From positions 1 to 34,134 of the forward strand of contig CAMVAV010000019.1 of NCBI GenBank assembly GCA_947165595.1: DNA of 34,134 nt, read 5' to 3'. Shown piece after piece: positions 1-7,056 of the stretch. The notes beneath the pieces were generated by a model. That model ran no database searches, was not told the DNA's origin, and worked only from the letters and a program-made list of their open reading frames with translations. Position numbers and translations under genes: made by a program. The first letter of the stretch is position 1; each line of letters starts with the position of its first letter. Source of the stretch: an uncultured Clostridia bacterium (GTDB lineage: Bacteria > Bacillota > Clostridia > Oscillospirales > Oscillospiraceae).

Positions 1-545
1 CGGTGCCGTTCCTGATTCTCGGGCTGCCGATGTTCGACACGCTCTTTGCCATCGTCAGGCGGCTGGCACACGGACAGAATCCGATGTCGCCGGACCGCGG
101 GCACATCCATCACCGTCTCATCGACATGGGCCTGAGCCAGAAGCAGGCGGTCGCGGCGCTCTATGTCGTGAGCAGCATCCTCGGCCTCTCCGCGGTGGTG
201 CTGACAACCAGCGGCGCGATGCGCGCCATGCTCTTTCTTGTAACGGTGGCGGTGGTCGCTTTCCTTGCCTCGCGCGTCATTTTCCCGCGTGAAATCGCCT
301 CGGCGCGTCTGGAAAAAAGGCTGGAGGCGGAGAAGCGTGCCGCATTGCCGGATTTTGACGTTCCGCTGGACGACATGCCGGAACCGGAAAAAACGGACGA
401 GAGCGACGAGATCGAGCTGCATCCCGCCGTCAGCGCGCTCGGCCATGAGATCGAGCTGCACCCCGCCGTGGACGCGGACAGGCTGGAGAACCGGGACCGC
501 GCGGAGGAGAAGAAGGAGGAGGAAAGAAAGCAGGACGATGGATAA
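1..545 (+). CDS. WecA/TagO/MraY-family phosphosugar transferase, 3' part
   Basis: The gene enters from the left edge; about 180 C-terminal codons are present, in the frame that begins at base 3. The visible part carries the family's HIHHRL motif (near residue 35 of the fragment), preceded by a hydrophobic stretch and an arginine-rich cytoplasmic loop, and followed by two further membrane segments (about residues 48-70 and 72-92). Known members move GlcNAc-1-phosphate or a similar sugar phosphate from a UDP-sugar to undecaprenyl phosphate at the inner face of the membrane, starting teichoic acid or polysaccharide synthesis. The last 85 residues are a charged cytoplasmic tail in which EIELHPAV occurs twice, ending in a Glu/Lys-rich stretch. 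The stop overlaps the next gene (a UDP-GlcNAc 2-epimerase) by 8 nt, which supports a shared glycan pathway. The exact sugar cannot be told. Confidence 0.88.
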   Translation, partial: VPFLILGLPMFDTLFAIVRRLAHGQNPMSPDRGHIHHRLIDMGLSQKQAVAALYVVSSILGLSAVVLTTSGAMRAMLFLVTVAVVAFLASRVIFPREIASARLEKRLEAEKRAALPDFDVPLDDMPEPEKTDESDEIELHPAVSALGHEIELHPAVDADRLENRDRAEEKKEEERKQDDG

Positions 546-1686
546 GCTGCGTATTATGAGCGTGTTCGGCACCCGGCCGGAGGCTATCAAAATGGCGCCG
601 CTCGTCAGGGAGCTGCAATCGCGCGAGGGGATCGAGAGCCTCTGCTGCGTAACCGCGCAGCATCGCCAGATGCTGGATTCCGTCATGGACGTATTCGGGC
701 TCAAGGCGGACTGCGACCTCAATATCATGACGCCGAGCCAGACGCTTTCGACCATCACGAGCAAGTGTCTTGTCGGGATGGACGAGGTGATCGAGAGCAA
801 AAAGCCCGATATGATCCTTGTCCACGGCGACACGTCGACGACCTTTGCCGGAGCGCTTTCCGCCTTCTATCACAAGGTGCCCGTCGGACATGTCGAGGCG
901 GGGCTTCGGACCTACGACAAGTATTCTCCCTACCCGGAGGAGATGAATCGCAAGCTCGTTACCCAGATCGCAGACCTCTTTTTCTGCCCGACGCAAAACA
1001 ACCGCGACAATCTCGCGCGGGAAGGCGTGACGGAGGGCGTGTTCGTCACCGGCAACACGGTCATCGACGCGCTCAAAACCACCGTGCGGGAGGACTACGT
1101 CTTTTCGACCGGCGCGCTCAACGAGCTGGATTACGAAAAGCGCAGGATCGTGCTCGTCACCTGTCACCGGCGGGAGAACTACGGCGAGCCGATGCGCTGC
1201 ATTATGACCGCGCTGCGCGATATCGCGGCGCAGAACGAGGACGTGGAGCTGGTCTATCCCGTGCATTTGAGCCCCGTTGTGCACGAGGCGGCGAATAAAT
1301 ACCTTGCCGGCGCGCCGCGCGTGCGTCTGATCGACCCGCTGCCCGCGGACGAGATGCACAACCTGATGGCGCGCGCCTATCTGGTGATGACGGATTCCGG
1401 CGGCTTGCAGGAGGAGGCGCCCGCCCTGGGCAAGCCGGTGCTTGTCCTGCGGCGTGAGACGGAACGGCCCGAGGCGGTCGAGGCGGGAACGGTCGCGATG
1501 GCGGGCGTCCGCTACGACGACATCCTGCGCATGGGCAATGAGCTGCTGCGCGACCGCGCGGCGTACGAAAGGATGGCGCACGCCGTCAATCCCTATGGGG
1601 ACGGGCACGCCTGCCGCCGTATCGCGGACGCGATCGAGTGGCACTTTGGGCGGCGCACGGAAAAGCCCGCTGATTTTGCGCCATGA
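538..1686 (+). CDS. wecB: UDP-N-acetylglucosamine 2-epimerase (non-hydrolysing)
   Basis: The 382-residue product has the normal family length. It interconverts UDP-GlcNAc and UDP-ManNAc in the cytoplasm, supplying ManNAc for wall polysaccharide or teichoic acid linkage units. Visible signatures are GTRPEAIKMAPL near the N-terminus, HGDTSTTFAGA, GHVEAGLRT followed by PYPEEMNRK, and the C-terminal nucleotide-binding stretch TDSGGLQEEAPALGKPVL with RRETERPEA. The ATG at 538 is chosen because a purine-rich GGAGG site lies about 15 nt upstream and the protein then begins directly with the Rossmann strand. It overlaps the upstream transferase by 8 nt and the downstream gene by 4 nt (ATGA), so the three are probably one transcript. 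Function is well supported; the end polymer is inference. Confidence 0.95.
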   Translation: MDKLRIMSVFGTRPEAIKMAPLVRELQSREGIESLCCVTAQHRQMLDSVMDVFGLKADCDLNIMTPSQTLSTITSKCLVGMDEVIESKKPDMILVHGDTSTTFAGALSAFYHKVPVGHVEAGLRTYDKYSPYPEEMNRKLVTQIADLFFCPTQNNRDNLAREGVTEGVFVTGNTVIDALKTTVREDYVFSTGALNELDYEKRRIVLVTCHRRENYGEPMRCIMTALRDIAAQNEDVELVYPVHLSPVVHEAANKYLAGAPRVRLIDPLPADEMHNLMARAYLVMTDSGGLQEEAPALGKPVLVLRRETERPEAVEAGTVAMAGVRYDDILRMGNELLRDRAAYERMAHAVNPYGDGHACRRIADAIEWHFGRRTEKPADFAP

Positions 1687-2474
1687 AAAAACGGGGAATG
1701 TCGCTGATCGGCGGCGTGTTCGTCGCTCTGATCCTGCTGGTTATCGTGTTTCTTGTGCGGCTGACGCTGCAGCGTCCCGTCGCGGTCGTGCTGCCTGAGC
1801 TGCCCGGCACGGAGAGCGGCGGCAGCGTTGCGTCGGAACCGTCGCAGGATTCCATCCGCCGCGTCGAGGTGACTCCGGAGACCGTGCAGCGCGTGATCGA
1901 GCGGCTTGCGCGTCCCGAAAGCTACCGGCGCACGATCACGCTCGAGCGTTTCTGGCAGGAGGGGAGCGGTCAGACCGGGGCAACCGTGCGCGTCCTGAAC
2001 GGCTGGACGCGCACCGATCTGTCCGGTGGAGACGGAACGCAGAAGCATGTCATCACAGGCGACGATATGTGCTGGGTCTGGTACGGCTCGGATGCGCGCG
2101 TGTTTTCCGGGACAGCAGCGTTCACCGCCGATGAGGAACAGGGAATCCCAACCTATGAGGATATCCTCAGGCTGCCGGTGGATCGGATCACCGCGGCGGA
2201 TTATCGCGTGCTGGACGGCGTGAAATGCGTTTATGCGGAAACTGCGGAGGACGCTTTCGGCTACCGGGAGCGCTACTGGGTCAGCGTGGAAAACGGGCTT
2301 CTGGTGTGTGCGGAGCGTCTGGAGGGCGAGGAGGTCGTCTATCGTATGAAGGGCATGGAGATTGTCTTGAACGACGTCGACGCGCAGGCGTTTTCCCTGC
2401 CGGACGGGTCAAATCCGTACCCCGGCGCGGAGGACCGTGGTCGGTCGGAGCACGCGGAAAAGGATGAGGACTGA
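1683..2474 (+). CDS. membrane-anchored extracytoplasmic protein of unknown function
   Basis: The product has 263 residues. A short basic start (MKKRGMS) and one hydrophobic helix (about residues 8-29) predict a type II membrane anchor with the rest outside the cell. The outer part is a beta-rich domain with many aromatic residues (WVWYG, YWVSVENG) that resembles the general look of LolA/LolB-like or germination lipoprotein folds, but I see no family-defining motif. The C-terminus is charged and low-complexity. It starts inside the epimerase stop (ATGA) and ends in the stem of a terminator, so it is the last gene of the glycan unit. A role in the envelope is inferred only from anchoring and position. 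Confidence 0.75.
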   Translation: MKKRGMSLIGGVFVALILLVIVFLVRLTLQRPVAVVLPELPGTESGGSVASEPSQDSIRRVEVTPETVQRVIERLARPESYRRTITLERFWQEGSGQTGATVRVLNGWTRTDLSGGDGTQKHVITGDDMCWVWYGSDARVFSGTAAFTADEEQGIPTYEDILRLPVDRITAADYRVLDGVKCVYAETAEDAFGYRERYWVSVENGLLVCAERLEGEEVVYRMKGMEIVLNDVDAQAFSLPDGSNPYPGAEDRGRSEHAEKDED

Positions 2475-2500
2475 CGAAGACTCGCCAGTCCTTGTTTTTT
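2467..2500 (+). terminator. intrinsic terminator after the wecB unit
   Basis: AGGACTG (2467-2473) pairs with CAGTCCT (2486-2492) across a 12-nt loop and is followed by TTGTTTTTT. The stem overlaps the stop codon of the preceding gene. It separates this plus-strand unit from the convergent minus-strand genes. Confidence 0.75.
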
Positions 2501-2507
2501 ATGTGCA

Positions 2508-2930
2508 TCAAAGGATCAACAGCAGCCCCAGCGCAATGAGCAGCTCGTCGTCCGCCTTTTCCTCAAACAGAAAAAAGAGAATGAGCAGCAGCAGGAGATC
2601 GCCGGTGTCCACGTCCTGCAGCCGCAGCCTCTCAAGCAGCGAGCCGAGAAAGCGGGACGCGTCCGGAGGCGGCTTCGGCGGCGGCGGAGCGGGATGCGGC
2701 TTCGGCGGTTTGGGAGGCGGACCGGGCGGCGGAGCGGGACGCGGTCCCGGCGGTATAGGCTGCGGCCCCGGAGGAGGCCGGAGCGGCGGCGGACAGGGCG
2801 GCGGCGGGGGCGGGGAAGCCTCGGGCGGCGCGGGACGGAAGCCCGGCGGCTCCGGCGGGCGCTTCGGCGCCGTGCGGACGGGAATGCAGGTATATTCGCC
2901 GCGCTCGTTGCGGATGTAACGGTTAAACAC
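2508..2930 (-). CDS. proline-rich protein with hydrophobic acidic tail, unknown function
   Basis: The product has 140 residues in three parts. A short polar head (about 1-25) is followed by a central region (about 25-90) that is mostly proline in PPP/PxP runs with glycine and basic residues. The tail (about 95-140) contains DTGDLLLLLILFFLF and a final leucine-rich segment. GTG is the start: an AGGAGG lies about 9 nt upstream and the codon overlaps the end of the preceding gene by 8 nt. The opposite strand has a long glycine-rich open frame here, but it lacks a comparable start context. Small proteins of this build occur in sporulating Clostridia, and the upstream promoter suggests sporulation expression. 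No function is assigned. Confidence 0.65.
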   Translation of the reverse strand: MFNRYIRNERGEYTCIPVRTAPKRPPEPPGFRPAPPEASPPPPPPCPPPLRPPPGPQPIPPGPRPAPPPGPPPKPPKPHPAPPPPKPPPDASRFLGSLLERLRLQDVDTGDLLLLLILFFLFEEKADDELLIALGLLLIL

Positions 2931-3357
2931 GGGCGGAATCCTCCTGTCCCTGTGTGATAAGGAAGGTCTTTCCCAGATGGATCAGCCGCGCGAGCTGTGC
3001 CGCACGCTCGACCTTGCCGCGCCGCGCCTCGCTGAGAAACGGCTTGAGAGCCAGCAGAAAGGCCGTCGTTTCGCTGCTCTCGGGTCGGTTGAGCTGCCGC
3101 AGCATCGGCATGAGCCGCCGCAGCAGCTCCGGGTCCAGCCCGCCGAGCGCGGTGCGCAGCGCCTCCGGATCGGGCCCGCCGTCCTCTGCGCGGGGCGTAG
3201 CCTTTTCCGCGCGTTTTTCACCGGGAGCGGCGTCCGCCTCGACCGACGGTCCCGTGCCGGGCGACTGGCCGGAGATGCTTTGCGCGAGGGAGACGATCTG
3301 CGCCATGGCGTCGGGGTCGGAGAGAATCTGATTCAGTTGCTCCTGCCATTCCGCCAT
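2923..3357 (-). CDS. conserved-type small protein of unknown function (144 aa)
   Basis: The product begins MAEWQEQLNQILSDPDAM and is predicted to be helical and soluble. An N-terminal helical segment (1-35) is followed by a Pro/Ala/Glu-rich linker (about 36-65) and a second helical region (66-140) with repeated LRRLMPMLRQL-like leucine patterns. No signal peptide or membrane helix is seen. It is the middle gene of three: 18 nt after the 85-residue gene and overlapping the proline-rich gene by 8 nt. Its N-terminus and that of the 85-residue gene share a short helical DP/GDG-type turn, which may mean the two are distantly related. A role in the spore or spore coat is an inference from the promoter only. 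Confidence 0.7.
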   Translation of the reverse strand: MAEWQEQLNQILSDPDAMAQIVSLAQSISGQSPGTGPSVEADAAPGEKRAEKATPRAEDGGPDPEALRTALGGLDPELLRRLMPMLRQLNRPESSETTAFLLALKPFLSEARRGKVERAAQLARLIHLGKTFLITQGQEDSARV

Positions 3358-3375
3358 TTCATACGCCTTTCCCCG

Positions 3376-3633
3376 TTACCGCTTCGCCGTGTCGCTGAGG
3401 CGGCCCATGATTTGCGCGCCGTCCGGCGTCTGCATCAGCCCCCGCAGCATTTGCGACAGCTCCTGCGTGTCGCCCTTCGCGGCGGACTGTGCCGCGCGAT
3501 GGAGCGCCGCGCCGCCGTCGCCGCCCGCCAGCAGCTCCATCAGCCGATGCCCGTCGCCCGAATTCATGATCTGCTCGGCAAGCTGCTTGTTCTGCTTGAG
3601 CCGCTCGATCGCTGCCGCGGTTTTTGCGTCCAT
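3376..3633 (-). CDS. small helical protein of unknown function (85 aa)
   Basis: The product is an Ala/Gln/Leu-rich helical protein beginning MDAKTAAAIERLKQNK, with two similar leucine/glycine turns (HRLMELLAGGDGG and QMLRGLMQTPDG) that look like an internal helical repeat. No transmembrane segment is seen. The start is fixed by an AAGGAGGAC ribosome binding site about 7 nt upstream. It is the first gene of the three-gene minus-strand unit, about 60 nt downstream of a CATANNNTA-type promoter. The family is not recognised with certainty. Confidence 0.7.
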   Translation of the reverse strand: MDAKTAAAIERLKQNKQLAEQIMNSGDGHRLMELLAGGDGGAALHRAAQSAAKGDTQELSQMLRGLMQTPDGAQIMGRLSDTAKR

Positions 3634-3693
3634 GAATAGTCCTCCTTGTTCGGAAAGCGCTGACAGGATCGGCGTTTCCTTCTGGTTTCATAC

Positions 3694-3722
3694 TATTATA
3701 TGCGCTGTGCGAAAAAAAGTGC
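3694..3722 (-). promoter_or_regulatory. candidate SigK-type (or SigA) promoter of the three small genes
   Basis: On the minus strand, CATATAATA (3694-3702) matches the SigK -10 consensus CATANNNTA exactly, and AC (3719-3720) lies 16 nt upstream where the SigK -35 AC is expected. The same hexamer TATAAT would also serve SigA, but no TTGACA-like box lies 16-18 nt upstream. The late-sporulation reading is therefore the better fit, though not proven. Confidence 0.5.
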
Positions 3723-3771
3723 CTCTTTGCCGTTGACAGGTTCCCTGCAAGCGGGTTGATTTACTTGATGG

Positions 3772-3836
3772 CATACAAAAGCTCCCTCTGTGGGAGACAG
3801 TTCCGATTTTCACTGTCTCCTGCAGAGGGAGCCTGT
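3772..3836 (-). terminator. strong hairpin terminator after serA
   Basis: GCTCCCTCTGTGGGAGACAGT pairs in nearly perfect fashion with the complementary arm ending near 3832, about 21 bp of stem around a short AT-rich loop. Read on the minus strand it is followed by TTTTGTATG. It lies 40 nt past the serA stop and insulates the small-gene unit. Confidence 0.75.
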
Positions 3837-3874
3837 TACGATACAGAAAGTCCCGGGCGCTGCCGGATAGGAAT

Positions 3875-4780
3875 TCAGAAGCTCTGAATGATCTCAACGA
3901 TCTCCGCGCCGATGCGCTTTTGCGCCTCGACGGTCTGCGCGCCGATGTGCGGGGTGCAGGATACCATCGGGTGGGAGTAGAGATCGTGATTCTTCGACGG
4001 CTCCTCCGCCCAGACGTCAAGCCCCGCCGCGCGGACCTTGCCGGAATTCAGCGCGTCGAGAAGGGCCGCCTCGTCGACGTTGCCGCCGCGGGAGGTGTTG
4101 ATGATGCACACGCCGTCCTTCATCTTCGCGATCGTATCCGCGTTGACCAGCGGACCGCCGGGAAGGGCAGGGGCGTGGAGCGAAACGAAATCGGACTTTG
4201 CCAGCAACTCGTCCAAAGTGACATAGGGGATACCGGTCGCCTCGTCCGTACCGGAGGTGCGGGAAGAGCGCGTCGCGATGACATCCATGCCGATCGCCTT
4301 CGCCATCACGCCGAGGTGAGCGCCGATCCTGCCGAAGCCGACGATGCCCAGCGTCTTGCCCTGAAGCTCGATACCCTTGGCGTAAGCCTTCTTTTCCCAC
4401 TTGTCCTCGCGCATGGTGCTGCCGGCGACGGAAATGTAACGCGCGCAGGCAAACATGTGGGCAAGCGCGCACTCCGCGACCGACTGGCTGGAAGCGTTCG
4501 GGGTATTGCGGACCTTGATGCCGTTCTCCTCGGCATATTTTACGTCGATGTTGTCGACGCCAACGCCGCCGCGGATGATGAGCTTCAGCTTGCCGCCCTT
4601 CGCCTCGTCGATGTGGTTGGCGCGCACCTTGGTCTTGGAGCGCACGACCACCGCGTCAAAATCGCGCAGCGCCTTGCCCAGTTCCTCCGGCTCATAGAAC
4701 TGCTCGACGACCTCATGACCCAGTTCCTTGAGCTTGGCAAGCGCGGTCTTATCCATTCCGTCCGTGACAAGAATTCTCAT
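3875..4780 (-). CDS. serA: D-3-phosphoglycerate dehydrogenase, short form
   Basis: The 301-residue product is an NAD-dependent D-2-hydroxyacid dehydrogenase. It oxidises 3-phosphoglycerate to 3-phosphohydroxypyruvate, the first step of serine synthesis. The nucleotide-binding GFGRIG motif lies in the middle, with VRSKTKV and RGGVGVDNID before it and the catalytic segment INTSRGG, GLDVWAEEP and HIGAQT after it. The protein stops right after the catalytic domain: the C-terminal ACT domain that gives serine feedback in long SerA proteins is absent. The internal ATG at 4780 is preferred over one 18 nt upstream because GGAGAG lies 7 nt before it and the protein then begins MRILVTDG. The gene follows serC (next pathway step), with a hairpin between the two. 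Confidence 0.93.
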   Translation of the reverse strand: MRILVTDGMDKTALAKLKELGHEVVEQFYEPEELGKALRDFDAVVVRSKTKVRANHIDEAKGGKLKLIIRGGVGVDNIDVKYAEENGIKVRNTPNASSQSVAECALAHMFACARYISVAGSTMREDKWEKKAYAKGIELQGKTLGIVGFGRIGAHLGVMAKAIGMDVIATRSSRTSGTDEATGIPYVTLDELLAKSDFVSLHAPALPGGPLVNADTIAKMKDGVCIINTSRGGNVDEAALLDALNSGKVRAAGLDVWAEEPSKNHDLYSHPMVSCTPHIGAQTVEAQKRIGAEIVEIIQSF

Positions 4781-4822
4781 TTCAAACGCTCTCCTCATTT
4801 ATTATTTTTTCATTGCAGTGGA

Positions 4823-4844
4823 AAGGGGGAGCAAGCTCCCCCTT
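4823..4844 (-). terminator. perfect hairpin between serC and serA
   Basis: AAGGGGGAGC (4823-4832) and GCTCCCCCTT (4835-4844) are perfect reverse complements. On the minus strand the stem is followed only by TTTCC, a poor U-tract. It may act as a leaky terminator or mRNA-stability element that makes serC more abundant than serA. Confidence 0.5.
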
Positions 4845-4851
4845 CAGGATA

Positions 4852-5940
4852 TTACTTGTGCTCCGCCTCGAACTTCTTGAGGAACTCGACCAGCGCCTCG
4901 ACGCCCTCCTTGGGCATGGCGTTGTAGATCGAAGCGCGCAGACCGCCGACGCTCTTGTGGCCCTTGAGGTTGTCGTAGCCGGCAGCCTTGGTCGCCTTGA
5001 CGACCTCGGCGTCGAGCTCGGCGCTCTCGGTGACGAACGGGACGTTCATCAGGCTGCGGACCTCGGGAACGACGGTGCCCTTGAACATCTTCGAGGAATC
5101 GAGGAAGTCATAGAGGATCTTCGCCTTCTCAATGTTGCGGCGCTGCATTTCCTCCAGGCCGCCGATGCTCTTGAGGTACTTGAACACCTTGCCGCAGCAA
5201 TAGATGTCCCAGCAGTTCGGGGTGTTGTACATCGAGCCGTTCTTGGCGTGGGTGTCATAGCGCATATAGATCGGCATCTTGGGATCGAGGTCCTCGCGGA
5301 TGAGGTCCTCACGGATGATGACGATGGACATGCCGGCGGGGCCGACGTTCTTCTGCACGCCCGCGTAGATCAGACCGTAATCCTTGACGTTGCAGGGCTT
5401 GGAGAGGAACATGGAGCTCTGGTCTGAGACGAGGACGTGACCCTTGGTGTTCGGCAGCTTCTGCCAAGTGACGCCGTGGATGGTCTCATTCTCGCAGATA
5501 TAGACATAGTCCGTGTCGTCGGGGATGTCGAGATCGGAGCAGTCGGGGATATAGCTGTAATTCTTATCCTTGCTGCTGGCGGCAACGATGACCTCGCCAT
5601 ACTTCTTTGCCTCGGCGATCGCCTTCTTGGACCAGGCGCCGGTCTCAATGTAAACCGCTTTGCCGTTCTTCATCAGGTTCCAGGGGATCGCCGCAAACTG
5701 CAGCGTCGCACCGCCCTGGATGAACAGGACCTTATAATTGTCGGGAATTCCCATCAGCTCGCGAAGATCGGCCTCGGCCTCGTCCACGATCTTCTGGAAC
5801 ACCGCGCTGCGGTGCGACATCTCCATGACGCACATGCCGCTGCCGCGGTAGTTCATCATCTCATCGCGGATCTCCTCCAGCACGGGCTCGGGCATCATCG
5901 CGGGACCTGCGGAAAAATTATATACACGATCATAGTTCAT
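4852..5940 (-). CDS. serC: phosphoserine aminotransferase
   Basis: The 362-residue product is a class V PLP enzyme that converts 3-phosphohydroxypyruvate and glutamate to phosphoserine. The N-terminus shows the SerC hallmark YNFSAGPAMMPEPVL, with GGATLQF in the cofactor region, SDQSSMFLSKP near the PLP-binding part and VQKNVGPAG around the Schiff-base lysine. HKSVGGLRASIYNAM is the substrate-binding C-terminal signature. The ATG at 5940 is preceded by AAGGAGGA at a good distance, although the frame is open further upstream. It is the first gene of a serC-serA unit; no phosphoserine phosphatase is in the window. A consensus promoter with an overlapping palindrome lies just upstream. Confidence 0.95.
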   Translation of the reverse strand: MNYDRVYNFSAGPAMMPEPVLEEIRDEMMNYRGSGMCVMEMSHRSAVFQKIVDEAEADLRELMGIPDNYKVLFIQGGATLQFAAIPWNLMKNGKAVYIETGAWSKKAIAEAKKYGEVIVAASSKDKNYSYIPDCSDLDIPDDTDYVYICENETIHGVTWQKLPNTKGHVLVSDQSSMFLSKPCNVKDYGLIYAGVQKNVGPAGMSIVIIREDLIREDLDPKMPIYMRYDTHAKNGSMYNTPNCWDIYCCGKVFKYLKSIGGLEEMQRRNIEKAKILYDFLDSSKMFKGTVVPEVRSLMNVPFVTESAELDAEVVKATKAAGYDNLKGHKSVGGLRASIYNAMPKEGVEALVEFLKKFEAEHK

Positions 5941-5966
5941 GGCGCGCGTCCTCCTTAAAAATTTGT

Positions 5967-6003
5967 GTACTATCAGTATAGTACGGGACACGGAAAAAGA
6001 CAA
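5967..6003 (-). promoter_or_regulatory. serC promoter with palindromic operator candidate
   Basis: On the minus strand TTGTCT (5998-6003), a 17-nt spacer and TATACT (5975-5980) form a good SigA promoter. The palindrome GTACTAT-CAGT-ATAGTAC (5967-5984) covers the -10 box completely and has perfect 7-bp arms, as expected for a repressor site. The regulator is unknown. Confidence 0.7.
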
Positions 6004-6074
6004 GGGGTAAAAGCAAATAATTTTTCAGAAAGCCAAAAATAATTTTTGTTTTTTGCGGTACAGGAAGAAATCAG

Positions 6075-6103
6075 TTGCATCTTTCCCGAGTTGCGTGTAG
6101 AAT
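6075..6103 (+). promoter_or_regulatory. promoter of the E2-like gene
   Basis: TTGCAT (6075-6080), a 17-nt spacer and TAGAAT (6098-6103) lie 30 nt upstream of the GTG start. It is divergent from the serC promoter. Confidence 0.65.
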
Positions 6104-6133
6104 AACCGCAAGTGTTAAAAAACCGTAAAGGAC

Positions 6134-6997
6134 GTGAGTTCCATCAGACCCGACGGAAAAAAAGTAAAAAACGAGAGCCCCTTTGTCGCCGTAACGCCCT
6201 ACATCATGCCGTACCGTTATGACGCGATGAATATGGTGACGGAATACGCGGACATGGAGATCCTGCGCGAGTATATCCACGGCAAGCGCAAACAGGGCGT
6301 CCGCATTTCGTATATGGCGCTGGTTTTGGCCGCGTACTACAAAGCGTATCTGAAAAATCCGAAGATCAACCGTTTTGTGATGAATAAGAGGATCTACGAG
6401 CGCAACCACTTCTGCGTCAGCTTCGTCATGCTGAAAACGCGCGCGGACGGCACGCCGGACGAGACGACGCTCAAGGTCTTCTTTGAACCGGGCGACGACG
6501 TGCTCTCCATCAACCGGAAGATCGAGAAGATCATTGAGGAAAACGGCAACGCCCAGCACGACAACGCCACGGACAAGTTCGCAAACTTTCTGTTCTCCAT
6601 GCCGCTGCTGCCGGACATTGTCGTCGGGCTTGCGCGCCTGTTGGACCGGTGGGGGATCCTGCCGCGCTGGATCATCGACCTCAGCCCGTTCCACACAAGC
6701 CTTTTTATCACCAACCTCGCGAGCATCAACACCACGCACATTTTCCACCACACCTACGAGTTCGGCACCACGAGCGTCTTTGTCTGCATGGGCAAGCCGG
6801 TTGCGAACTACATCCACGGCGAGTATCGCAAAAAGCTGCTGCCGCTGAGCTGCGTGATGGACGAGCGCATCTGCTCCGGCGTGGAGTATGCGCAGTTCTG
6901 GGTCAGCTTCAGCCACTATCTCAAGCATCCCGAGCTGACGGAGAACGGCGCGGAGGACGGTCAGACGGCCGCGGCGGGGAAAAAGCCAACCGCGTAA
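6134..6997 (+). CDS. stand-alone 2-oxoacid dehydrogenase acyltransferase-like protein
   Basis: The 287-residue product has the CoA-dependent acyltransferase (E2 catalytic, CAT-like) fold only; there is no lipoyl or peripheral-subunit-binding domain. Recognisable are PYIMPYRYDAMNM at the start, ISYMALVLAAYYKAY, KNPKINRFVMNKRIYERN and the C-terminal YEFGTTSVFVCMGKP. The region that corresponds to the E2 active-site motif DHRxxDG reads DERICSGVEYAQF, so the catalytic His is Glu and the Asp is Ser. GTG at 6134 is the first possible start after an in-frame stop at 6116, with AAAGGA just before it. No E1 or E3 gene is nearby. It belongs to the E2-like family found alone in Firmicutes; the acyl acceptor is unknown and catalysis may differ from real E2. 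Confidence 0.8.
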   Translation: MSSIRPDGKKVKNESPFVAVTPYIMPYRYDAMNMVTEYADMEILREYIHGKRKQGVRISYMALVLAAYYKAYLKNPKINRFVMNKRIYERNHFCVSFVMLKTRADGTPDETTLKVFFEPGDDVLSINRKIEKIIEENGNAQHDNATDKFANFLFSMPLLPDIVVGLARLLDRWGILPRWIIDLSPFHTSLFITNLASINTTHIFHHTYEFGTTSVFVCMGKPVANYIHGEYRKKLLPLSCVMDERICSGVEYAQFWVSFSHYLKHPELTENGAEDGQTAAAGKKPTA

Positions 6998-7026
6998 ACC
7001 GCGCGGAAAACAAAACACGGCCAACA

Positions 7027-7056
7027 GGGGAGCCCGGCATGTGCCGGGCCCCTTTT
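7027..7056 (+). terminator. terminator between the convergent E2-like and oxidoreductase genes
   Basis: GGGG plus GCCCGGC pair with GCCGGGC plus CCC around the loop ATGT, followed by CTTTT. The element ends in the stop codon of the minus-strand oxidoreductase. Confidence 0.75.

Noticed and set aside
430-1644. 404-codon minus-strand frame across wecB
   Set aside because: Antisense shadow of the epimerase gene; composition is typical of a reverse frame.
2437-2919. Glycine-rich plus-strand frame opposite the proline-rich gene
   Set aside because: It is the mirror of GGC/GCC-rich sequence; it begins inside the preceding gene with no ribosome binding site and crosses the terminator, while the minus-strand gene has a start site and overlaps its neighbour.
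3734-3760. TTGACA on the plus strand between serA and the small genes
   Set aside because: There is no -10-like box at 16-18 nt and no plus-strand gene downstream.
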